From a bacterium (lineage in GTDB: Bacteria; Zhuqueibacterota; QNDG01; JAFGCO01), in NCBI GenBank assembly GCA_016932575.1, contig JAFGCO010000035.1, positions 1 to 53,744 on the forward strand: a stretch of DNA of 53,744 nt, given 5' to 3'. A program made the translations under genes and the position numbers. Every line of letters starts with the position of its first letter. Positions within the stretch are counted from its first letter, which is position 1. Shown here piece by piece: positions 37,150 to 48,487 of the stretch. The notes beneath the pieces were generated by a model. It saw nothing but the letters and a program-made list of their open reading frames with translations. It had not been told where the DNA came from and made no database searches.

Positions 37150-38682
37150 TTATTCGATAATAAATTCAATGGTAAATATCGTGCCCCCGTTTATTTCAAC
37201 TGAGATTTCACCTCGCAGCTGCCGGACCAAAGCATTCACCAGCTTGAGCCCCAGTGACTCTGTTGAAAGAGACTCGATATCTGAAGGAAGTCCCACACCG
37301 TCATCCTGAATGGTGAATATGTATTTCTTCTTATTCAAATCTTCAGTGGGTGCGCCGTTCACCCGGGCCAAACTGATTTTAATTTTACCCTGATCCCGAT
37401 CAATAAATGCATATTTCAGTGAGTTCGATACAAGCTCAGTAATCAGCAATCCACAGGGGATCGCTGTATTTAAATCAAGATGCGCTTTCTCCATCTCGAT
37501 TTCCAATTTGATTTTTTTGGTCGGATTATTATAAATATAAAACAGGTGTTTTGTTAAAGAAAGAACATATTCCTGAAAATCAATATTCGAGAAATCTTCT
37601 GACCGATATAACTGTTCATGAATGAGGGCCATCGTATGAACACGATTATGACAATCCTGAAAAAGGGTCATTGTATCAGGATCATCAATATGGCGCAGCT
37701 GAAGCTTCAGAAGGCTTGAAATAATCTGAAGATTATTTTTAACACGATGATGAATTTCCTGAAGAAGAATGTTCTTTTCATCGAGACTGCGTTTAATCTC
37801 TTTTTCAACTTTTCGTCGTTTCTTAAGTTCATTCTTTAATTTCTCGGTCTGCTTTTCCAATTGTACCGAAGTTTCCTGTATGGTATTATCCCTGTACTCG
37901 ATTTGTGAGAGCATATCATTAAAACTTTCAATCAATAGCCCGATTTCATCTTTTGAAAATTTATCTGCACGAATTGAATAATCCCTTTCGGTTGAAACAC
38001 GTTTGGCCAGCAGGGATAAATACGAAATGGGTTTGGTAATAAAATATTGCAGCTTTGCCGTGAGCAAATAAATGACCAGAAATGATATTAACATAACAGC
38101 GGCCATTGCAGTAATTGAATTCTGAAACCGCTCTTCAATCGCCGTAAGATCTGTCTCGAGATAAACCATGCCGATCAATTCATTATCAAGAACAACAGGA
38201 TGGAACAGTGCAAGACGATTTTCCAGAAACAAGTGATATTTCCTGGATAAAAGGGTGTGTGGCAGTCGATTTGATTCAATATAAGTTATATTAAGATAAT
38301 GTTCCACGGTTTTCTGAATCATCTGTTTTGACTGAAGAGAATCGACATCTGAACGCCGATAGGACGTCAGCTGAGATCCGTCGGCTGTATAGATCTTGCC
38401 TGAACGAATACTTGGATGCGCTTTAAGGGCCGAAACAATTTCTTCAGCATCGCTGGGAATATTAAAAAGGAGAGAGGCCGTACAATTACTGCCGATCATT
38501 TCGGCCAGAATTTCAAGATCACGTACCAGTTGCCTCCTGTAGTGAATCCTGTCATAGGTAAGAAAAGCAACAAATGCCATCAATAATGACAGGCCACTGA
38601 CCATTAAAACCAGTGATATCAATTTCCTCTTAAACGATATGTTTGACAAACCCGGCATTTTATTGAATATACCCATTTTCAT
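37150..38682 (-). CDS. Sensor histidine kinase, CHASE8-like + HAMP + HisKA_2 + HATPase
   Basis: The product is 510 residues. TM1 is at about 20-43 (LISLVLMVSGLSLLMAFVAFLTY). The periplasmic domain (RQLVRDLEILAEMIGSNCTASLLFN, HPSIRSGKIYTADGSQLTSY) reads like the CHASE8 sensor of YfiN-type diguanylate cyclases. TM2 is near 191-210 (AAVMLISFLVIYLL), then HAMP and a Lys/Glu-rich coiled coil. The kinase core EIHHRVKNNLQIISSLLKLQ has its phospho-acceptor His at about 312. The HATPase shows ELVSNSLKYAF and QDDGVGLP. It overlaps the yfiR-like gene by 4 nt (ATGA), so the periplasmic regulator and its sensor are co-translated. Confidence 0.9.
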   Translation of the reverse strand: MKMGIFNKMPGLSNISFKRKLISLVLMVSGLSLLMAFVAFLTYDRIHYRRQLVRDLEILAEMIGSNCTASLLFNIPSDAEEIVSALKAHPSIRSGKIYTADGSQLTSYRRSDVDSLQSKQMIQKTVEHYLNITYIESNRLPHTLLSRKYHLFLENRLALFHPVVLDNELIGMVYLETDLTAIEERFQNSITAMAAVMLISFLVIYLLTAKLQYFITKPISYLSLLAKRVSTERDYSIRADKFSKDEIGLLIESFNDMLSQIEYRDNTIQETSVQLEKQTEKLKNELKKRRKVEKEIKRSLDEKNILLQEIHHRVKNNLQIISSLLKLQLRHIDDPDTMTLFQDCHNRVHTMALIHEQLYRSEDFSNIDFQEYVLSLTKHLFYIYNNPTKKIKLEIEMEKAHLDLNTAIPCGLLITELVSNSLKYAFIDRDQGKIKISLARVNGAPTEDLNKKKYIFTIQDDGVGLPSDIESLSTESLGLKLVNALVRQLRGEISVEINGGTIFTIEFIIE

Positions 38683-39242
38683 TCATCGACAATCTGTGCG
38701 ACCCTCAGCAGCCTCGCACTGATTTCCAATTGGGCATTATCGACAGCCTTACGATTAATCACAAGTCTCAAACGATTGTCTTCTATATAAAAATAAATCA
38801 TCCCCCCAATCCGGCAAAAATAACCGGCATCGCTGATCGTTAAAATCGGATTTTTCTGAACAATTCCAATTGTAGCAATCTGATGTCGCCTCTCAATATC
38901 TCCGAAATATACAACATGGCAATCCTGAGCATCTTCAGGCTGCTCAAGAATTTTAATCGTGATCGATCTTGAATCAATGGTTCGGTTGCGAATAATATTT
39001 CGGAGATCCTGTTCAACCGGACTGAAATGAAAGATGCCGATTGTAATCGGCTGATGATCGTTTTCAAAAGCATGTCCGGGCCATTTGACGAATTTCAGAA
39101 AATTATAAAGGTAGGCAGCCCGCACCTGATACTCTGTAAGAGTTTCTGCTTGAGGTGCCAGAGAAAACACAAAGAAAGAGAGGCACAATAATATGCAAAG
39201 GGCATGCTTCATCATACACTCATCATTGGCGCCAGATGACAT
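38679..39242 (-). CDS. YfiR-family (DUF4154) periplasmic regulator
   Basis: This 187-residue protein has a signal peptide (ALCILLCLSFFVFSLAPQAE) and the DUF4154/YfiR pattern: EYQVRAAYLYNFLKFVKWPGHAF, ITIGIFHFSPVEQDLRNI, CHVVYFGD, GIVQKNPILTISDAGYFCRIGGMIYFYIEDNRLRLVINRKAV. Known YfiR binds and represses the periplasmic domain of the diguanylate cyclase YfiN and is redox- and envelope-stress sensitive. Here the next gene is a histidine kinase with a YfiN-like sensor part, so repression of that kinase is the natural inference. The ATG overlaps the TonB-receptor stop (TAATG); ATGs at codons 10-11 would give a cleaner signal peptide. Confidence 0.9.
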   Translation of the reverse strand: MSSGANDECMMKHALCILLCLSFFVFSLAPQAETLTEYQVRAAYLYNFLKFVKWPGHAFENDHQPITIGIFHFSPVEQDLRNIIRNRTIDSRSITIKILEQPEDAQDCHVVYFGDIERRHQIATIGIVQKNPILTISDAGYFCRIGGMIYFYIEDNRLRLVINRKAVDNAQLEISARLLRVAQIVDE

Positions 39243-41245
39243 TAAAACCTGAATTCTACCGTTGTGTACAATCCCCTCTGGGGATATGTATATTGTGTAT
39301 AATCCAATTCGGGTTTGAATTCTAATACCTTGTCGTGTAATAAATTCTGTCCGACAACAGCGATCTGTAAAAATTTTAAAGGTTTCCAGCCGAATCGTAT
39401 ATCCATATTCCAGTATTCCGGAATTGACAGTTCCCAGACAGAGTCCATATAATGAAGGTTGAAGAAAAAATCCAATGATGAAGATAAATTCAATTTAGAT
39501 TGTATCCCGGCCATATGCGTTGGACATTGCCCCTCATAATTTACCGGTGTGCCTGTATCTGTACTCCCCGGGAGAAGATACATGTCCAGTTTTATGAATG
39601 AATAAATCAGATTCAGGTGCCATAACTGAGACACTTTGATCTCCGAAAACATTTCAAAGCCAAATCCATGTCCCGCCACTTTATTGTCGGTTAACAGGGG
39701 CATGACCCAATGCTCAGGATCCGAATCGGTTTCAAAATATGGATCTTTTAAAAATCCTGAAAATAAATGATTATATTGATTATAGAAGGTGGCAATATCC
39801 AAATAAATACGATTCGAAGGAGACCATCGCCATCCCGTTTCATAGGCAATCAGGGTTTCCGGACGAAAATCCGGATTTCCCTGCATTCTCACGACAATCG
39901 GCGTACCCTGAAGCTGATCACTTGTTACCACGTCGGCAATATAATACCCTCCCCTCTCAGCCCTGGCCGGGGTTCTCACTGCACGGGAAACCGCTGTCCA
40001 GAACGTCATTTTTTGATTAGGAATGACAAGCAATCTAATATTGGGCTGAATTTCAAAACCGGAATAGACATTGTGTTCAAATTTTGAACCAAGGGTTACT
40101 CTTAAAAATTCAGGAACAATATGAATGTCATCCTGGATAAACGCGCTCCACAGGGGCAGATTCTTCTTGCTTGGTATCATCGTCATTCTGAACCGATTGT
40201 AATATTGATCCTGATATAATCGATAACCGACTCCTGAAACAAGCTGATGCCGTTTCCCCAGATCAAACAAATAACTGGCATCGATCTCCGTCATTCTGAA
40301 TTGTGCCTTAATAACGCCTTCCTCTCGTTCAGAGAAATCATGGACAACCATGACTTTTAATACGGAAGCATTTGAAAAATACGTTTGCCATGAAGCCAGG
40401 GCATCATACCCTTTGATGTGCCCTTTGTAGTCAATCCAACTTTGATATGGTGGCTCCAGCGAAAGTGTATTCATACGATGTCCAATATGGCCTGAATAAA
40501 CACTCCCGATAAAGGAAAGCTGGTTTTTCGCTGTTGGCTCCCAGTCCCACCTAAGACCGCTACGTAAAACATCCCAGCCATCACACATGGGATCCCCGGT
40601 GCTATCGACAAATCCGTCGCGGTTGAAATACTTCACATACCCGCGATAGTAATAATGATCTCCCAGCTTCCCGCCGTATCTTATATTTCCCGTCTGCTTC
40701 TCTTCGGTGCCTACCCCTGCTTTCAGGATTGTTCCCTGCGTTCCTCTGGTATTTTTTGTGACGATATTGACAATGCCGTTCACTGCATTCGCTCCCCACA
40801 GAGTGGCACCTGGTCCTCGTATGACTTCGATACGATCAATATCTTCCATCATCACATCGTGCATGTCCCAAAAAACACCGGAAAATAAATGATTGTATAC
40901 AACCCGACCGTCAATAAGAACCAGAAGTTTATTCGAGAACCGTCCGATAAATCCGCGTGAAGTAATCGCCCATTTATTGGCATCAATCGCAGCGACTTGA
41001 AAACCAGGCACCAAACGAAGCGCTTCAGGAATACTGGTAACCCCCGAATAATGAATATCCTCCTGAGTAATCACATGCACCGCAGCCGCTGCCTGAAACA
41101 AGCTCTCTTTCTTTCGTGATACCAGTGTCACTTCGATATTGGTTAAATCCTGCAAATCAAATTCAGCCAGATCTTTATTCTGTGCGGAAAGGCTGAAGCA
41201 GACAAAAATACTGATGATGGTAAAAAGGGCCGATCTGTGCATCAT
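39242..41245 (-). CDS. TonB-dependent receptor of the YfiR operon
   Basis: This receptor of about 667 residues has a signal peptide (ALFTIISIFVCFSLSAQ), a short N-terminal segment LAEFDLQDLTNIEVTLVSRKKESLFQAAAAVHVITQEDI and a plug domain with SIPEALRLVPGFQV, FSNKLLVLIDGRVVYN, DIDRIEVIRGPGATLWGANAVNGIVNIVTKNT. The barrel ends GLYTTVEFRF with a terminal Phe. The LVSRKKESLFQAAAAV opening is typical of receptors found beside YfiR-type genes. The ATG at 41245 overlaps the stop of a 46-codon ORF by 4 nt; an in-frame GTG three codons earlier is the alternative. It is the first large gene of the signalling operon. Confidence 0.92.
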   Translation of the reverse strand: MMHRSALFTIISIFVCFSLSAQNKDLAEFDLQDLTNIEVTLVSRKKESLFQAAAAVHVITQEDIHYSGVTSIPEALRLVPGFQVAAIDANKWAITSRGFIGRFSNKLLVLIDGRVVYNHLFSGVFWDMHDVMMEDIDRIEVIRGPGATLWGANAVNGIVNIVTKNTRGTQGTILKAGVGTEEKQTGNIRYGGKLGDHYYYRGYVKYFNRDGFVDSTGDPMCDGWDVLRSGLRWDWEPTAKNQLSFIGSVYSGHIGHRMNTLSLEPPYQSWIDYKGHIKGYDALASWQTYFSNASVLKVMVVHDFSEREEGVIKAQFRMTEIDASYLFDLGKRHQLVSGVGYRLYQDQYYNRFRMTMIPSKKNLPLWSAFIQDDIHIVPEFLRVTLGSKFEHNVYSGFEIQPNIRLLVIPNQKMTFWTAVSRAVRTPARAERGGYYIADVVTSDQLQGTPIVVRMQGNPDFRPETLIAYETGWRWSPSNRIYLDIATFYNQYNHLFSGFLKDPYFETDSDPEHWVMPLLTDNKVAGHGFGFEMFSEIKVSQLWHLNLIYSFIKLDMYLLPGSTDTGTPVNYEGQCPTHMAGIQSKLNLSSSLDFFFNLHYMDSVWELSIPEYWNMDIRFGWKPLKFLQIAVVGQNLLHDKVLEFKPELDYTQYTYPQRGLYTTVEFRF

Positions 41246-41382
41246 ATTCCCCACCGCTTTACATATAATTGATATACTGATTTTATGGATAATGAAAACA
41301 GGAAGTTTAAAGCACGATTGGAAAAAAAATAAAAAGAAACAAGAATGGAATAAAATACAACCCCTTGCAATTGAATTTCCAT
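41242..41382 (-). CDS. Candidate 46-residue hydrophobic small protein
   Basis: This short ORF begins at an ATG (41382) with GGAGGT 9 nt upstream and encodes MEIQLQGVVFYSILVSFYFF..., ending QLYVKRWGI. It has one or two hydrophobic stretches. Its TGA overlaps the ATG of the TonB-receptor gene as ATGA, the same 4-nt overlap seen between yfiR and the kinase gene. No family is recognised. It could be a real membrane peptide or a leader ORF coupling translation to the receptor. The AT-rich composition makes a chance ORF possible. Confidence 0.4.
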   Translation of the reverse strand: MEIQLQGVVFYSILVSFYFFSNRALNFLFSLSIKSVYQLYVKRWGI

Positions 41383-41417
41383 GAAAAACGCACCTCCCTA
41401 TATACCAGGATTGCGTT

Positions 41418-41444
41418 ATTTCAATCTCATTTGGTTATTAAAAC
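41418..41444. repeat. Solitary CRISPR-repeat-like sequence
   Basis: These 27 nt start ATTTCAATCTCA and end GGTTATTAAAAC. Against the 30-nt array repeat, the first 9 and last 8 bases are identical, GGTT is shared in the middle, and about 24 positions match allowing a 3-nt gap. It lies upstream of the small ORF and TonB receptor, 39 kb from the array. At 41483, one repeat-spacer period away, ATTTCAA recurs but the rest does not match well. Confidence 0.45.
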
Positions 41445-41843
41445 GACGGCATTAAGAAACGAAATGAACGATCAGGCAGAGACATTTCAAAATGAGATAA
41501 AATGACAACCCATGGCTCTAAATAACCCGAAAAATTCTATGTATCCCCCTGAATTACAAAGCCTTAGGTATATTTCCTCCATTTGAAATATAACCAATTA
41601 AGAACAGGGCTGCAATTAATATTCCATAAATACATACAGAGGAATATTCATTTACAGATAAAATAAAGGCGTGATATTTATTAAGATGCGGTATATAAAT
41701 AGCGATATTTTTCCTCTTCCAAATATCATTTTATCAAAATAGTCAAAATCACACAAAACAAAACCGAATATCAGGTCTCAGGTCAATCCGGAACATCGTT
41801 TTTATATCGAAACGTGTCTGATTGATTTGCGTTTTGAATATTT
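41445..41843. other. Gene-free region between the GH2 gene and the signalling operon
   Basis: AT-rich sequence lies between the 3' end of the GH2 gene and the upstream side of the receptor operon, both on the minus strand. A weak inverted repeat GATATTT/AAATATC at 41704-41727 is present. No ORF, tRNA or clear terminator was identified; the receptor-operon promoter should lie here. Confidence 0.5.
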
Positions 41844-45614
<3,771 letters not shown>

Positions 45615-45632
45615 TTATTTTTGAAAAAGACT

Positions 45633-48179
45633 TTATTTCACCAGCATCGCCTTCTGTCTTGCACTATAGCCACCCGCTCTGAGCTCGATAATATAAATTC
45701 CCGACGGCAAACCTTCAGCATCAAAACGAACCCGATGATCCCCTGATGTTTGTTGTTCATCGATCAGTGTGGCGATTTGACTGCCCCGTATATTCAGCAC
45801 ATTCACACGGATCCGATTTTCCATAGACAGGTGATAGCGGATCACACATGCATGATTAAAAGGATTTGGAAAACTTGGATCGAGTTGAAAAATATGAGGT
45901 TGATGATCCGGATGATGCTCAATGTCTGTTCCAGAATCATTTAATATAAATTCGAAATGGTCAAGATTGGGAGCACTCCCCGATTCGAGCCCGGTAATTC
46001 GGAGCACATGCTCGCCGGCGGTAAGATCAAGGACCATGATACCGGAATAAGTCCAGTCTGTCCATTCATCTGTCGGAGAAAAATCAAACGAATCGAAGAA
46101 AACCGATCCGTCCACCTGGATTTCACAGGGACGGTTACTCTCACTGCCATTGGCATAATGGACTCTGACGTTCCATGATCCGGAGGCTGGCAGGTTCAGA
46201 CTCAGTTCCAGGTAAGTACCCGAATAATTTTCAAGGTTGACAAATCCGGCACCGGTGAATCCTGCATGTTCGGTATCCACGGAACCGTCGGATACAAATC
46301 CGTCCTCCGCTTCGAAGGTTATATTGAAATCATTCGGACCGGTTCCGGCATCATGATAACTCCATTCGAGATGATCCAGATTGGGCGCACTGGCAGATTT
46401 CAGGCCGGTGATACGAAGCACATGTTCACCGTCTGAAATCCTCAGGTTCAGAGAATCGGAATACATCCAGGTCGGCCAGTCCCCGGTGGGAAGAAAATCA
46501 AAGGATTCTTTGATGATACGGTCATCCAGCCGGATCTCGCAGGGACGGTTATTTTCTGTGCCGTTGGCATAAAAAAATCTCACGCTCCATGAACCGGATT
46601 CCGGCAGGTTCAGGGTCAATTCAAGATAGGTGCCTGCTTGATTTTCAAGATTGACAAATCCGGTACCGGTAAATCCCGGATGATTGCTGTCTATGGTGCC
46701 GTTCGAAACATATCCCGTTTCCGCCTCGATATAGAACACATCATCTGTGACATTCAGAATGATCGGCGCTGAAGTCGCTGTTTCAGCACTGTCGTCCGTG
46801 GCCGCGGCTGTGATAAGATATTCGCCTTCCGGCGCATCCTGCCAGACGATTTCCCAGGGAGCCTGCTCGTCAACTCCAAGAGATGTATTATTCGCAAAAA
46901 ATTCAACCCGCACGACTTTTCCATCCATATCAATAGCCGTCACCGAAATGGGAATATCCGTACCCGGCCAGGCAGAAGTCGAATCCTGCGGAGACTTGAA
47001 AGTCACGATCGGCGGCCGATTCGTATTCGAATCCATGCCGGACTGCGCCATTTGCCAGCACATCATTAAAAAGGCGCCCAGCCCGTGCTGATCATTGGTA
47101 TTCCGGCTGCGGTTGTAATAATAGGAATAGTCGCTGCTGACTCCGGTTCCCTGGCAGATATCCTTGAGATAGGTCAGACCCTGCGTATCCACAGAAAATT
47201 TGTCGCGCAAAACGCCTTCATAGGCTTTTTCAGCCATCTCTTCATATTCACTGCCCACATAGCCCCTGGCGATGGCCCTGGCTGTAAAATAAGAATACAT
47301 GCACGAACAGGAACTTTCCAGCCAGTTGTCTGTCCGGCCCCCCTGATCCACCACCTGATAAAACAGTCCCGTATCCTCATCCTGCACTTCAGACAGGCCG
47401 TGAATCAGATTGGAGAGGATGGTGATCAGTTCTGCCCGGTCGGCATGATCCTCCGGAATAATTTCCAGCACTTCGATCAGAGCCATGCCGAACCATCCGA
47501 TGGCACGCCCCCAGAACCAGGGAGAATGATGCGTCACCGGATCGGCCCAATCCGAAGAGCCATCCTCATCATAGGCATGAAAAAGCAGCCCGGATTCATA
47601 CTGAAGATGGCTGGCATATGTGATCAGCTGATGGGCGCATTCTGTAAATAACTCGGGCTCATTGAATACCTGGCCATAACGGACCAGAAACGGCAGGACC
47701 ATGTACACGCCGTCGGACCACAATTGGCCCTCTGCCCATTTGTTGTGCCAGAATGCTCCGTCGGAAGTCCTGGGATAGGTATGATAAACCTGCCGGATAT
47801 ACTGAGCCGCCAGTTTGTATTTCTCTTCACCGGTTTCCACATAACACAGCAGAGTGACCAGGCCGGGCTGGGTATTGTCAAGACTGGATATATCCGCATC
47901 AATATTCCCCTGACTGTCCACATGCTGATCCACCCAATCGCGCAGAAACTGAAAATAGGCACCTTCTCCGGTCATTTTCCAGAACCGATATTGTCCGAAT
48001 AAATAGAATCCGCGAGGATAGGCCCAGTTTCCGAAGCTGGAAGGAGGAGACCGCCTCATGGTGGATTCGATGACCTGCTGTGCCCATTCGATTTGACTGA
48101 ACACGTGGCTTGAAAATAATATCAGGACGATTGATAAAACAAGAAGACAGCACCGCATGATTTTTATTCTGTTCATCAT
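45633..48179 (-). CDS. Secreted GH105 unsaturated glucuronyl/galacturonyl hydrolase with two CBM35-like domains and T9SS sorting domain
   Basis: The product is 848 residues: signal peptide, then a GH105 (YteR/RhiN-like) alpha/alpha-barrel to about residue 385 with the catalytic Asp156 in QLWSDGVYMVLPF and HHSPWFWGRAIGWFGMAL. A Big_9-type Ig domain (PPIVTFKSPQDSTSAWPGTDIPISV) follows. Then come two tandem CBM35/CBM6-like domains of clear internal duplication (FYIEAETGYVSNGTID..., FEAEDGFVSDGSVDTEHAG...). The last 75 residues are a T9SS type A-like sorting domain (LDPSFPNPFNHACVIRYHL, LPSGIYIIELRAGG). It removes unsaturated uronic acids left by polysaccharide lyases. AGGAGGTGAC precedes a double ATG. 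Confidence 0.93.
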   Translation of the reverse strand: MMNRIKIMRCCLLVLSIVLILFSSHVFSQIEWAQQVIESTMRRSPPSSFGNWAYPRGFYLFGQYRFWKMTGEGAYFQFLRDWVDQHVDSQGNIDADISSLDNTQPGLVTLLCYVETGEEKYKLAAQYIRQVYHTYPRTSDGAFWHNKWAEGQLWSDGVYMVLPFLVRYGQVFNEPELFTECAHQLITYASHLQYESGLLFHAYDEDGSSDWADPVTHHSPWFWGRAIGWFGMALIEVLEIIPEDHADRAELITILSNLIHGLSEVQDEDTGLFYQVVDQGGRTDNWLESSCSCMYSYFTARAIARGYVGSEYEEMAEKAYEGVLRDKFSVDTQGLTYLKDICQGTGVSSDYSYYYNRSRNTNDQHGLGAFLMMCWQMAQSGMDSNTNRPPIVTFKSPQDSTSAWPGTDIPISVTAIDMDGKVVRVEFFANNTSLGVDEQAPWEIVWQDAPEGEYLITAAATDDSAETATSAPIILNVTDDVFYIEAETGYVSNGTIDSNHPGFTGTGFVNLENQAGTYLELTLNLPESGSWSVRFFYANGTENNRPCEIRLDDRIIKESFDFLPTGDWPTWMYSDSLNLRISDGEHVLRITGLKSASAPNLDHLEWSYHDAGTGPNDFNITFEAEDGFVSDGSVDTEHAGFTGAGFVNLENYSGTYLELSLNLPASGSWNVRVHYANGSESNRPCEIQVDGSVFFDSFDFSPTDEWTDWTYSGIMVLDLTAGEHVLRITGLESGSAPNLDHFEFILNDSGTDIEHHPDHQPHIFQLDPSFPNPFNHACVIRYHLSMENRIRVNVLNIRGSQIATLIDEQQTSGDHRVRFDAEGLPSGIYIIELRAGGYSARQKAMLVK

Positions 48180-48487
48180 GTCACCTCCTGGGATTTCAAG
48201 GATGACTGAAAATTTGGGGAATAAAAAATTTTAATCCACTGTCACGTTTCAAAATTCCGGAATCCACCTTTGGGAACATTTATCCCGAGCTGTTAACTTT
48301 AATCGTTAGGCGGTTTTGAAAATGTATGTTTTTCGTCTTTGCGATCAACAGACTGTCGAATGAGTCGCGGTCCGTTGAGTATTCTTCGATGAGTTATCAA
48401 AAAAATGAAATCCTTAAAACCGATCGTTCAGCCTGCAATATCTTTTTAATATTCATGACCGCTTTATAAATTGCTTTAAAGTAACCT
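48180..48487. other. Gene-free region upstream of GH105
   Basis: These 308 nt lie between the TIM-barrel-like gene's stop and the GH105 start, both minus strand. Apart from the GH105 ribosome site (AGGAGG) no ORF, hairpin with T-run or repeat stood out. It presumably holds the promoter of the GH105-GH2 pair. Confidence 0.5.

Noticed and set aside
41483-41509. Second CRISPR-like repeat one period after the solitary one
   Set aside because: Only ATTTCAA and scattered bases match; too weak to call a two-repeat mini-array.
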